From: Tsukamurella sp. PLM1
GTDB taxonomy: Bacteria; Actinomycetota; Actinomycetes; Mycobacteriales; Mycobacteriaceae
NCBI RefSeq assembly: GCF_023168325.1
Contig: NZ_AP025688.1
Location: forward strand, 1,364,001-1,428,000
Length of the DNA: 64,000 bases
Direction: 5' to 3'
Shown in pieces: positions 25,361-35,535 of this stretch. Position numbers and translations under genes: made by a program. Under the pieces are notes generated by a model. That model saw nothing but the letters and a program-made list of their open reading frames with translations. It made no database searches and was not told the origin of the DNA. The number at the start of each line of letters is the position of its first letter. Positions within the stretch are counted from its first letter, which is position 1.

Positions 25361-26371
25361 CGAGGGGGACCACCTGCTCGCCGTACAGGGTGATCGAGCG
25401 CATCAGGTCCGCGTGGGTCACCGGCTGGTCGTACTTCAGGTCGAACCGGTCGACCCCGAGCGTGCGCACCGTCGCGGCGATCCGTCGCGCCACCGTCTCC
25501 GGCGAGCCGAGGTACAGCGAGCCGGTCTCGACCTCACGCTCGAAGTCGCCGACGCTCGGCGGCGGCCAGCCGCGTTCGGAGACCATGCGCTGCCGCATCC
25601 GCATCCAGCCGTCGTGGGCCAGCTCGCGGGCCTGCTCGTCGGTCTCGGCGACGAGGCCGGGGAGTGGACTGCGATCGGCTGCGGGGAACCGCCGAATTCG
25701 TTCTCGGCCCGTCGGAACAGGTCGGTGTAGGCGGCGAACCGATCTGCCGGGCCGCCGATGATCGCGAGAAACAGGCCGAAGCCGTACCGGGCGGTGCGGA
25801 CGACCGATTCCGGGCTGCCGCCCACGCCCACCCAGGCGCGGATCCCGTTGGCCGTGGTCGGGTACACCCGCTGCTCCGACAGGGGCGCCCGGGTGCTGCC
25901 CGACCAGGTGACCGGCTCCTCCGTGAGCAGGGCCGCGAGCAGCGCCAGTTTCTCCTCGAACAGCACCTCGTAGTCGGCCAGGTCGTAGCCGAACAGCGGG
26001 AACGACTCGGTGAACGAGCCGCGGCCGGCGACGATCTCGGCGCGGCCGTCGGAGACCGCGTCCAGCGTCGCGAAGCGCTCGAACACCCGCACCGGATCGT
26101 CGGAACTGAGCACCGTCACCGTCGACCCGAGGCGGATCGACTCGGTGCGCGAGGCGACCGCCGCGAGCACCATCTCCGGGCTCGAGACCGCGTAGTCCGC
26201 GCGGTGATGCTCGCCGACGCCGAAGAAGTCCAGGCCCGCACGGTCGGCCGCGACGGCCTCGTCAACCAGGTCGCGGATCACCTGCGGATGGGGCAGCGGC
26301 TCGCCCTGCGCGTCCTTGGTGACACCGCCGAACGTGTCCACGCCGAACTCGGGAATCGTCATGTCAGTCAT
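25338..26371 (-). CDS. LLM-class flavin-dependent oxidoreductase, one frame break
   Basis: About 345 residues of bacterial-luciferase-like fold: GLDFFGVGEHHRADYAVSS, IRLGSTVTVLSSDDPVRVF, EIVAGRGSFTESFPLFGYD, and at the C-terminus ETGSLYLGSPETVARRIAA. The frame breaks near 25665, consistent with one missing base, and all family blocks continue on the other side. It uses reduced flavin supplied by a partner. It sits 45 bases downstream of the organosulfur genes, in the same direction, with its own candidate operator, so a sulfur role is possible but not shown. Confidence 0.82.
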
Positions 26372-26385
26372 AGTACCGATATAAA

Positions 26386-26399
26386 CGGACTCAGGTCCG
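26386..26399. promoter_or_regulatory. Palindrome immediately upstream of the LLM gene
   Basis: CGGAC-TCAG-GTCCG, a perfect 5-bp dyad with a 4-base spacer, ends about 15 bases before the LLM start codon. TATATC lies between it and the ATG on the coding strand, so it could overlap a promoter of a nearly leaderless transcript. Regulator unknown. Confidence 0.4.
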
Positions 26400-26416
26400 A
26401 ATTTGTTTCCGGTGAC

Positions 26417-27627
26417 TCAGACGACGCCGTGCAGCGGCGGCCGCTCCTCGTTGAGCGTGAACCGGCCCAGGTGGCGGACCTTGTACCGCACCGGATCGTG
26501 CAGCGTGTGAGTGCGCGCGTCGCGCCAGTACCGATCCAGGCCCGCATCGCCCGCGGCGCTCCGCGTGCCACTCACCTCGAACAGCGCCGACGGCACCTCG
26601 ACGGCGGCGCGGTCCGCGAGCACTTTCGCGGTGGCGACGGCGAGGGAGGCCTCCGCCGCGGCGTCCGGTCCCGGCGTCGCGAACACGGCGTCCACGGCCC
26701 GCGCCGCGACGGACAGTGCCGCCTCCGCGGCCCGAACCGTCACCGTCAGCTCGCCGAACCGCTGGACGGTGAGCGGGTCGTCCTGCGCCCGGTCCACGCC
26801 GGCCTCGAACCAGGGCCGCGACCTGGTGCGAACGAAGTCGGCCGCGGCCTCGAGCGCGCCGCGGGCCACGCCCGCGTCGATCGCCACGTGCAGCAGCTGC
26901 GCGAAGGCTCCGTAGCCGGTGGGCTCGGAGACCGCGGGGTGCGGGGCAGAATCGCGTCGAGCGGGACTGCGACGTCGTCGAAGCGGACAGTGCCGCTGCC
27001 GGTCGTGCGTTGGCCCAGGCCGTTCCAATCGTCGGCGATGGCGATGCCGGGGGTGTCCGCGGGGACGAAGGCGACGACCTGCTCGTCGGAGTCCGCGTCG
27101 CGGGCGAGCACGGCGAGGAGGTGTGCGTAGGGCGAACCCGTGCAGTAGAACTTCTCGCCGTCGAGGTGCGCGCCGTCGGGAGTGCGCGTCAGCGTGGTCG
27201 CCACATCGGCGACCGTCCTGCCGCGCTTCTCGGACTGCGCGTTCGCGATCCGCGCCCCGTCGAGCACCTGCTCGAAGATCTTGCGCTGCAGCGCCTCCGA
27301 ACCAGCCAGGCGCAGGGCGGTGAGGTACACGTAGTGGCTGTGCGGGATCTGCGCGAGCGAACCGTCGGCGGTCGCGAGGGTGCGGAAGACCTCGGCGACG
27401 ACGGACGGCGGCAGGTCCGGCCCGCCGAAGCGGGCAGGCACCGTCAGCGCGAACAGCCCGGCGTCGGAGAGGTATTCGACCTCGGCGTGCGGCAGGCGCC
27501 GCTCCCGGTCCCGCTCCGCGGCACCGTCGGCGAAACGCGCCGCGAGTTCCCGCGCCGTGTCGACGGCGGCCTCGGCGGAGTCGATCGCCGCGGCGGGCCG
27601 CGCATCGGTTGCGGACGCGAGGGTCAC
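26417..27627 (-). CDS. sfnB: SfnB-family acyl-CoA dehydrogenase-like flavoprotein, one frame break
   Basis: About 403 residues of acyl-CoA dehydrogenase fold, read as the sulfur-acquisition (SfnB-like) branch from sequence and its place beside sfnG. Blocks: FALTVPARFGGPDLPPSVV, SLAQIPHSHYVYLTALRL, IANAQSEKRGRTVADVATT, GEKFYCTGSPYAHLLAVLA, then after a break near 26945 GYGAFAQLLHVAIDAGVARG and a C-terminal helical domain. GTG start overlapping the sfnG stop (GTGA). The break is consistent with one missing base. Likely role in oxidation of organosulfur compounds under sulfate limitation. Confidence 0.82.
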
Positions 27628-28732
27628 ACCAGCGCCCCGGAGCGGCTCGCCTCGATCTCGCGGACCAGGGCAGCACCTTCTCGCCGAAGTACTCGATCTC
27701 CTCCTGGAAGTGCAGGAAGCCGCCCAGGATCAGGTCGACGCCCAGCTCCTTGTATGCGACGATCCGCTCCGCCACCTGCTCCGGCGTGCCGATCAGCTGC
27801 GTGCGGAAGCCGTCGTTGTACTGGACGAGGTCCTCGAAGGACGAGTCCGCCCACATACCGCGGCCGTCGCTGGTGGACTTGCCCGCCTGCTGCACGGCAT
27901 CCCGGAAGCCCTCGACGGCGGGCTTGTTCGCCTTCTCCACGATCTCGCGCAGGGTGTCCCGCGCCTCGGACTCGGTGTCGCGGGCGATGATGAAGCCGTT
28001 GAGGCCGAACTTCACCTCGCGCTGCGCCTCCCGAGCTACGCGGCGCAGGTCGTCGAGCTGGTCCGTGACGCCGTCGAAGTCCTTGCCGTTGGAGAAGTAC
28101 CAGTCGGCGTACTTGCCGCCGTTGACGCGTGCGGCGGACGAGTTGCCGCCCTGGAACAGCTCCGGGTTGGGGCGCTCCGGCGTGTTGAGCGGCTTGGGTT
28201 TGAGGGTGAAGTCGCGGATCCGGTAGAAGTCGCCGCCGAAATCGACGTTGTCCTCGGTCCAGATCTTCCGGATCACTTCGAGGAACTCTGCGCTGCGGCG
28301 GTACCGCTCGTCGTGCTCGAGCCAGGGCTCGCCGAGCGCCTTGAACTCGCCCGCGAACCAGCCGGAGACCACGTTGATCGCGAACCGGCCGTTCGAGAGG
28401 TGGTCGGCGGTGGCGCCGAACTTCGCGAGGACGGCGGGATGCCACAGCCCAGGGTGCACGGCGGCGATCACCTTGAGCTTCTCCGTCGCGCCGAGTAGCG
28501 CGAGGCTGAACGAGGTGGACTCGTGCTGGTATTCGGCGCCGTAGCTGGCCATGTACCGCACCTGCGAGAGGGCGTACTCGAAGCCCACTCGCTCGGCGGT
28601 CTGGGCCAGCTTCTTGTTGTACTCGAAGTCCCAACTGGTGCGCTGTTCGATGTCGCTGGTCACGAGGCCGCCCGAGACGTTGGGCACCCAGTAGGCGAAC
28701 GTGATCTGGTCGGCGATCTTCTCGGTCGTCAT
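27624..28732 (-). CDS. sfnG: Dimethylsulfone monooxygenase SfnG, frame break near the C-terminus
   Basis: About 369 residues of LLM class. The N-terminus ITFAYWVPNVSGGLVTSDIE is typical of SfnG, with VIAAVHPGLWHPAVLAKFG, FAINVVSGWFAGEFKALG and ELFQGGNSSAARVNGGKYAD. The last 15 residues lie in another frame after a break near 27670 (one missing base), ending EIEASRSGALV. It oxidises dimethylsulfone with FMNH2 to methanesulfinate, feeding sulfur assimilation. AAGGA precedes the ATG. Between ssuD and sfnB in one transcription unit. Confidence 0.88.
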
Positions 28733-28753
28733 CCGTGCAGTCCTTCTGTGCGG

Positions 28754-29938
28754 CTAGGAGGTGGGGGAGAGGTCGGGCAGGAAGGCGCCGCGGACGGGCT
28801 CCGACGGTGCGCCGCCGCCCGCGAGCAGGCCGCGCGCAGCCAGGCGGGGTCGGACGCCCTCGCCGAAGTGGTAGGCCTCCTCCAGGTGCGGATAGCCCGA
28901 GAGGATGAAGTGGTCGAGGCCGAGTGCCGCGTATTCGGCGATGAGATCGGCGACCTCGTCGTGCGAGCCCACGAGGGCGGTGCCCGCGCCGCCGCGGACC
29001 AGGCCCACGCCGGTCCACAGCCCGGGGTACACCTGCAGGCTGCGGGCGTCCGCGGCCTCGTCGAAAGCGGCGCCGCCACCGTGCAGTTCGCGCATCAGGC
29101 GCTGGCCCTCGGACTCGCTCCGGGCCAGATTGGCCTGCGCCGCGCGGACGGCCGCCGGGTCGAGATTGGCCAGCAGGCGGTTCGCCTCGGCCCACGCCTC
29201 CTCCGACGTGTCGCGCGAGATCACGTGCAGCCGAATGCCGTACGTCAGTTCGCGGCCCTGGGTCGCCGCGAGGCCGCGGATCCAGTCCAGCTTCTTCTTC
29301 ACCTGCGCTGGCGGCTCACCCCAGGTGAGGTACGTGTCGGCGTACTTCGCTGCCACGTCGCCCGCCGCGGGCGAGCTGCCGCCGAAGAAGACCGGGGGCG
29401 CGGGGGCGGGGCGGCGGGCGAGGACGGCCCCTTCGGTGCTCAGGTGCTTACCGTGCACGGTGACCGGCTCGGACGAGGTCCACAGCGTGCGGGTGATGTC
29501 GAGGAACTCGCCGCAGCGCTCGTAGCGCTCATCCTTGCTGAGCGTGTCGCCGAAGGCGCGCTGCTCCGAGGATTCGCCGCCCGTGACCACGTTGAGCAGG
29601 ACGCGGCCGCCGGACTGCCACTGCAGAGTGCTCGCCATCTGCGCCGAGAGCAGCGGGCTCACCAGCCCCGGGCGCAGCGCGACCAGGAACTTGAGGGTGC
29701 TGGTCGATTCCGCGAGCAGGGCAGCGGTGAGCCAGGCGTCCTCGCACCAGAGTCCGGTGGGGATGAGCACCGCCTCGAACTCGTTGGACTCAGCGGCCAG
29801 CGCGAGCTGCTTGAGGTAGTGCAGGTTCGCGGGCCGGTCGCCGCTCATGGAGCTGCCGTGTCCGCCGGCCATGAGGTTCCGCGAGTCCCCGTAGGTGGGT
29901 AGGAACCAATGCAGGTGGAGGGTGTTCGCGGAGCTCAC
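28754..29938 (-). CDS. ssuD: Alkanesulfonate monooxygenase SsuD/MsuD type
   Basis: A 394-residue FMNH2-dependent monooxygenase that desulfonates alkanesulfonates to aldehyde and sulfite. Family blocks: LHLHWFLPTYGDSRNLMAGG, FLVALRPGLVSPLLSAQMAS, RVLLNVVTGGESSEQRAFGD and PVFFGGSSPAAGDVAAKYAD. GTG start with GAAAGG five bases upstream. First gene of the leftward organosulfur operon ssuD-sfnG-sfnB; no FMN reductase or SsuABC transporter is in the window, so these must be encoded elsewhere. No frame break. Confidence 0.9.
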   Translation of the reverse strand: MSSANTLHLHWFLPTYGDSRNLMAGGHGSSMSGDRPANLHYLKQLALAAESNEFEAVLIPTGLWCEDAWLTAALLAESTSTLKFLVALRPGLVSPLLSAQMASTLQWQSGGRVLLNVVTGGESSEQRAFGDTLSKDERYERCGEFLDITRTLWTSSEPVTVHGKHLSTEGAVLARRPAPAPPVFFGGSSPAAGDVAAKYADTYLTWGEPPAQVKKKLDWIRGLAATQGRELTYGIRLHVISRDTSEEAWAEANRLLANLDPAAVRAAQANLARSESEGQRLMRELHGGGAAFDEAADARSLQVYPGLWTGVGLVRGGAGTALVGSHDEVADLIAEYAALGLDHFILSGYPHLEEAYHFGEGVRPRLAARGLLAGGGAPSEPVRGAFLPDLSPTS

Positions 29939-30037
29939 GGCTGCCTTTCGTCGGTCTGACGGTGTCGAGGCGCCAGTCCACCACCGAAACCGGCGGGGGT
30001 GAAGATTTCCGATCGCGGTGCGTCGAAGATGCGAAGT

Positions 30038-30079
30038 TACCGAACGGTAGTTAGAGTGAGGAAGAGTGTTAGTTAGAGT
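30038..30079. promoter_or_regulatory. TetR-like palindrome and direct repeats between ssuD and the reductase gene
   Basis: TACCGAACGGTA (30038-30049) is a perfect dyad with a 2-base centre, of the kind TetR-family regulators bind. TAGTTAGAGT is repeated at 30048-30057 and 30070-30079, 22 bp or two turns apart, just before the reductase start. They could control either divergent transcript. No TetR gene is nearby. Confidence 0.5.
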
Positions 30080-30103
30080 TCCGTAGTGAAGTGAGGTGTC
30101 GAG

Positions 30104-33100
30104 ATGTCGATCGAAGCCGTGGACGCCGCCGGCGCTGCCGGTACGGGGCAGGAGCCCGACCCGCTGGCTCGGACCATCGCCGAGACGTTCGCCCGGTACG
30201 CGGACCGCCCGGCGTTCGCCGAGCGCGAGGGCGGACCGTCGGCCCGTACCGGGAGACGACGTACGCGCAGGTGTGGGAGCGCGTGACCGCCCTGACAGCG
30301 GCGTGGCGCGACGGGCTCGCCCCTGGCGACTTCGTCGCGATCCTGGGCTTCACCAGCACGGACTTCGTGGCCGTCGACCTCGCGACCACGCTGCTCGGGG
30401 CGCCGAACGTACCGCTGCAGGCCGGGGCTCCCGTGTCGCGGATCGCCGCGATCCTCGCCGAGACGCGGCCGGCGATCTTCGCCGTCAGCGCCGCCGAACT
30501 CGAGCTGGCCGACGCCGCCGTCGCGCAGTCCGGCACCGCGCCCCGCATCGTCGTCTTCGACGGTGCCGCCCCCGGGCGGGCCTCGCTGGATGCCGAGATC
30601 GACCGCGGCCGGGTCCTGCCGGCGTCGGAGCCGTACATCGCCGCCCCGGGCGAGGACCGCCTGGTGACGCTGATCTACACCTCGGGGAGCACGGGCACGC
30701 CCAAGGGCGCGATGTACACCGAGCGGCTGGTCCGCGACGCGTGGAACCTGGTGGAGAGCATCGTCGACGAGGACATCCCCGCCCGCGCGCTCCTGCACTA
30801 CCTGCCCATGAGCCACATGTACGGCCGGAACTGGTTGATCGCCGGCCTCGCCGCCGGCGGCACGGGCTACTTCGCCTCCGCGGCGGACATGTCCAGCCTG
30901 TTCGACGACCTCGGCGCCGCCCGCCCCACCGCCCTGGCGCTCGTGCCGCGCGTGTGCGAGCTGATCCACCAGCGGTTCCTCGCTCTGGAGGCAGAGAGCG
31001 GCGCGGAGGCTGCGCGGACCCACCTGCGCGACGAGGTGCTCGGCGGCAGGGTCACCGCGGCGATGTGCGGCAGCGCCGCGCTCTCGGCGGAGCTGCAGGC
31101 GTTCATGGAACAGCTGCTGGGCGTGGCCATCCGGATCGGGTACGGCTCCACCGAGGCGGGCGGCGTGATCGTCGACGGGGTGGTGGCCCGCCCGCCGGTG
31201 ACGGACTACAAGCTGATCGACGTCCCGGAGCTGGGCTATCGCACCACCGACCTCCCACACCCGCGCGGCGAACTCCTGGTGCGCACGAACCAGTTGATTC
31301 CGGGCTACTTCCGTTCGGACAAGCGGATCCTCGACGACGAGGGGTACTACCGCACCGGCGACGTGATGGCCGAGCTGGGACCGGACCGCCTCGAGTACGT
31401 GGACCGGCGCAGCAACGTGATCAAGCTGGCGCAGGGCGAGTTCGTGCCGATCGCGCAGCTCGAGGCGGCGTACTCCACGAGCCCGCAGGTGCGGCAGATC
31501 TTCCTGTACGGCACCGGCGAGCGCGCCTACCTGCTGGGCGTCGTGGTGCCGGCGCCCGGCCCCGCCGGGGAGACCGACGACGGGGCGCGGGTCCGCGTGC
31601 TCGACGCGCTCGCCGCCGTGGCGCGCGAGCAGGGGCTCGCCGGTTACGAGGTGCCCCGCGACGTGATCATCGAGCGCGAGGCCTTCTCGCAGGAGAACGG
31701 CCTGCGGTCGGGGATCGGCAAGCTGGTGCGGCCTGCGCTCACGGCGCGCTACGGCGACGCGCTGGACGCGCTGTACGCGGCTGCCGACGAGCGGCATCGC
31801 GCCGGCCTGCGGACCTTGAGCGCCACGGCACCCGTGGTGGATTCGGTTCTCGCCGCGGCCGCGCTGACGTTGGGGGTGGACGTACAGGACCTCGACGCCG
31901 GGACCCGGTTCGGGGAGCTCGGCGGCGATTCGCTGTCCGCGCTGACCCTCGCCACCACTCTGGAGGACCTCTACGACGTGCCCGTGCCGGTCCAGGCCAT
32001 CGTCGGGCCCACCGCCACCCTCGGCGGTGTTGTCACGCACATCGAGAACGCCCGCACCGGCGGCGTCGCGGCGCCCACCGCGGCGTCGATCCACGGCGCG
32101 GGCGCCACCGTCGCGAGGGCGTCCGACCTGACCCTCGACCGCTTCCTCGACGACGGCGTGCTGCGCGCGGCGCCGACCCTGCCCGCGCCGGTGGGGGAGC
32201 CGCGCACCGTCCTGCTGACCGGCGCCACCGGGTACCTCGGGCGGTTCCTGCTGCTGGACTGGCTGCGCCGCGTGGCGGCGAACGGCGGCACCGTCGTGGC
32301 GCTGGTGCGCGGCGCCGACGCCGGCGCCGCGCGGCGCCGCGTGTTCGACGCGATCGGTACCGCCGATCCGGACCTGACCGAGGAGTTCGCGCAGCTCGCG
32401 GCGAAGCACCTCGAGGTGGTGCCGGGTGACTTCGGCGGCCCGGCGCTCGGCGTCGACGACGCGACGTGGAACCGCCTCGCGCAGGCGGTCGATCACGTGG
32501 TGCACTGCGGCGCGCTGGTCAATCACGTGCTGCCCTACGACCAGCTGTTCGGCCCCAACGTGGCCGCCACGGCCGAGATCGTGCGGCTCGCGCTGACCTC
32601 CCGGCGCAAGTCTATCGACTACGTCTCGACCGTCGCGGTCGTGCCGCAGGACGACGGCCGGGTGCTGGCGGAGACGGACGACGTGCGCATGCACGGCGCG
32701 CAGCGCCGCATCGGCGCCGACGCGTACGCGAACGGCTACGCCGTGAGCAAGTGGGCGGGCGAGGTGCTGCTGCGCGAGGCGTCCGACCTCGCCGACCTGC
32801 CGGTGCGCGTGTTCCGCTCCGACATGATCCTGGCGCACAGCCGGTTCCGCGGCCAGTACAACCCGGTGGACCAGTTCACCCGGCTGCTGCTGAGCATCGC
32901 GGAGACCGGGCTCGCGCCCGCGTCCTTCTACGTGCCCGACGCCACCGGACGGCGCCCGCACTACGACGGCCTCCCGGTGGACTTCACCGCCGAGGCGGTG
33001 GTGCGGCTGGGCGCGGCCGGGCGCGAGGGCTTCCGCACCTACCACCTGCTCAACGTCAACGACGACGGCGTGGGCCTGGACCAGTTCGTCGACTGGATCG

Positions 33101-33402
33101 CGCAGGACCGCCCGGTGGAACGGATCGCCGATTACGCCGAGTGGCTCGCGCGGTTCGAGGCGGCGCTGAAGGCCCTGCCCGAGGCGGACCGCCAGCGTTC
33201 GGTGCTGCCCCTGCTGCACTCTTTCGCGCACCCCACCCCGGCCGGCGCGGCGTCGGTCCTCACGGCGGATGAGCTCCGGGCCGCCGTGCGCGCCGAGAAC
33301 GTGGGCCCCGGCGACATCCCGCACCTGGACCGCGCGCTGATCGAGAAGTACCTGCACGGCTTCGAGGATGCGGGATGGCTGGCGCCGCGCAGCCCCCGCT
33401 GA
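30104..33402 (+). CDS. car: Carboxylic acid reductase (A-T-R), one frame break near the N-terminus
   Basis: About 1,100 residues. Adenylation domain with TLIYTSGSTGTPKGAMYTE and GYYRTGDVMAELGPDRLEYV; carrier domain with the phosphopantetheine serine in FGELGGDSLSALTLA; NADPH-dependent reductase domain with LLTGATGYLGRFLLLDWLRR and YAVSKWAGEVLLREA. It activates a carboxylic acid with ATP, loads it as thioester and reduces it to the aldehyde. The ATG at 30104 gives MSIEAVDAAGAAG; a break near 30240 (one missing base) leads into the long frame. The N-terminus is about 60 residues shorter than the family forms I recall. Needs a phosphopantetheinyl transferase, not in the window. Confidence 0.9.
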
Positions 33403-33546
33403 GCGGTTCATCCACAACGAAGCGTATGTAACTTGTTTTCTCCACAGGGCCCGCCTCGAACGCCGCTCCGGGCGGGCCTGCGGCGCACACTCGTCACCGA
33501 CGACCGGGATTTCCCGGCCGCACCGGATTCGACGAGGAGGGGCGTC

Positions 33547-34092
33547 ATGCCCGGAGTGTTCATTTTCGCCGCAGGCAATGTCACGAACGATCTGACCTAC
33601 CGCCAGTCCGACAAGGACCCGCGGCACGACTTCCTGAGCTTCACGATGGCCGCGAACAACGGGTTCTGGGAGGGCGAGAGCTGGCGGCAGACCAGCACGG
33701 TGTGGCTCAACGTCAAGGCGTTCGGCGCGCTGGCCCGCAACGCGCGCGGCGTGATCGCCAAGGGCCGCCCGGTGATGGTGCACGGCGAGCTCAAGCACGA
33801 GACCTTCGACGGCACGGACGGGCACAAGCACAGCTCGCTCGACCTCAAGGCCGATGCCATCGGTCTCAACCTGCGGATGTGCGCGGCCCAGTACGTGGGC
33901 AAGGAGCAGACCCGCGTGCTGCCGCCGGTCCCCGGGGTCGACGGTGCCGTCGGCGCCGGACCGGACGGGGCTGGCGGGGGCGCCGGCTTCGGCGCGGCCT
34001 CCGATGTTCCGCCGGGCCCGGCGCCGGAGCCGGGCGACGAGCCTGCCGCGGAGTTCGAGGCCCTGCCCGCCGATCCGGTGCCGGCCTACTGA
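33547..34092 (+). CDS. ssb: Single-stranded DNA-binding protein (second SSB type)
   Basis: A 181-residue protein with an OB-fold: IFAAGNVTNDLTYRQSDKDP, FLSFTMAANNGFWEGESW, TVWLNVKAFGALARNARGVI and KGRPVMVHGELKHETF. The tail is Gly/Pro-rich and acidic but ends in PADPVPAY rather than the DDDIPF-type tip of the main SSB, which suggests a paralogue. GAGGAGGGG precedes the ATG, so the longer in-frame extension is rejected. It overlaps the convergent antiporter gene by seven bases. Confidence 0.85.
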   Translation: MPGVFIFAAGNVTNDLTYRQSDKDPRHDFLSFTMAANNGFWEGESWRQTSTVWLNVKAFGALARNARGVIAKGRPVMVHGELKHETFDGTDGHKHSSLDLKADAIGLNLRMCAAQYVGKEQTRVLPPVPGVDGAVGAGPDGAGGGAGFGAASDVPPGPAPEPGDEPAAEFEALPADPVPAY

Positions 34093-35331
34093 CCGCTCGA
34101 GGCGTCCCCGGTCGTTGCTCTCTCGGCAGCTGCCCGACGGTGCGCTCGCCGGTCGCGGCCGGCGATGGTGACGGGGACGCCGACGGTGTGCAGGACGATG
34201 CTGCCGAGCACGACCAACACGGCGACGGTCAACGTCAGGTTCGCGACGGTGCCCTCGGGCAGCGTGTTGAACGCGATCAGGGCGAACACGATGGTGGAGG
34301 TGCCGCGCGGCCGCAACCACCCGAGCGCGAGCACCTGACGCGCGGGCAGGCCGCTGCCGGCCATCGCGAGTCCGATCGGAATCACCCGTGCCACGGTCAG
34401 CGCGACGAGTACGAACAGAGCGATCCGCCAGTCGACGCCGTCGCTCAGGCCCACCATCGCCACGGCGCCGAACACGAACCACATGCCTGCGGCGAGGACG
34501 AAGCCCGCGTCGTCGGTCAGCTCGACGTCCAGTTCAGTGCGGGAGCCGCGCCGCAAGTGGTAGACGATGCCGCACACGAACGCGGCCACGAACCCGTTGC
34601 CGCCCAACCCGACTGCCAGCGCGTACGTCAGGAGCGGTGCCGCGAGCACGACGAGCCGCACGGCACCGTCGGCGAGGAGGCCGGCGCGTTCGCAGTAACC
34701 GACGGCGGTGGCGATCGCGAGACCGAGAATCGCACCGACCGCGAACGCGATCGCGGCCTGCGGGGCGGCGGCGAGCAGCGCGGGCGCGGCGTCGTCCCGC
34801 GCGCGCCCGGCCCCGCCCAGTACAGCGCGAACAGGAACACGGGCGTGACCAGGCCGTCGGTGTAGCCGGACTCCACCGTCAGGATGTCGCGTACCCGCGC
34901 GGGCACCCGGCGGTCGCGCAGGAGCGCCGGTGCCGAGGCGAAGTCGATGGGGGCGATCACGCAGGCGATCAGTAGCAGCACCGGCCAGCCGAGGTGCGGC
35001 AGCAGGAGCCATCCGAAGAACAGCGAGAGGGCCAGGCCGACCGGGAGGCCGATGAGCAGCGACCGGGCCACCAACCGGGGTGACGTCCCAGTAGCGAACC
35101 CCGCACGTCCGTGGCGTCCACGAACAGTAGAACCGCGAGAATGATCTCCGCCGTCCGCTGTGCCGCTCCGGTGCTCACGGCCTCGGCGATGGCGCCGTGG
35201 GCTCCGAACCCCACGGCGCCGCCCGCCAGCACCATCGCCAGGGGCGCGGAGACGCCCCACCGGTCCATCCGGCGCGACAACAGGCACCAGGCGACGAAGG
35301 TCGTCGCGGCGGTCAGGACGGCCGGAATCAC
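34086..35331 (-). CDS. Cation/proton antiporter (CPA1 NhaP-like), two frame breaks
   Basis: About 415 residues with roughly 12 hydrophobic helices once two one-base breaks (near 35090 and 34800) are bridged. Characteristic parts: VIAPIDFASAPALLRDRRVP with the Asp-containing ion site region, LTVESGYTDGLVTPVFLFAL, and LGWLRPRGTSTIVFALIAFN near the end. It should exchange Na+ or K+ for protons. The GTG at 35331 has GGGAGA upstream. Both breaks have the sense of a missing base, so I treat the gene as functional, with the caveat that I cannot prove it. Confidence 0.78.
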
Positions 35332-35535
35332 TCGGCGATTATCTCCCGCGGGCGCTGCGTCGCAGCTCACGCCGCACCGTCGGCGGCAGTCGCGGTCGGG
35401 TCGGCGGCTCACGACGGTCCCGGCGCGGCCGTGAGGACGAGTTCACCGGTCGGACACGGGCCGCATCGGGGCCGCAACATCCACTCCCTACGTTCGACGG
35501 CAACACATCGTCGAGGCACCGGGAGGGCAAGGGAC

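Noticed and set aside
30073..34482. A 1,469-codon minus-strand frame opposite the carboxylic acid reductase
   Set aside because: Shadow of the car gene; low-complexity Arg/Gly/His composition and no motifs.
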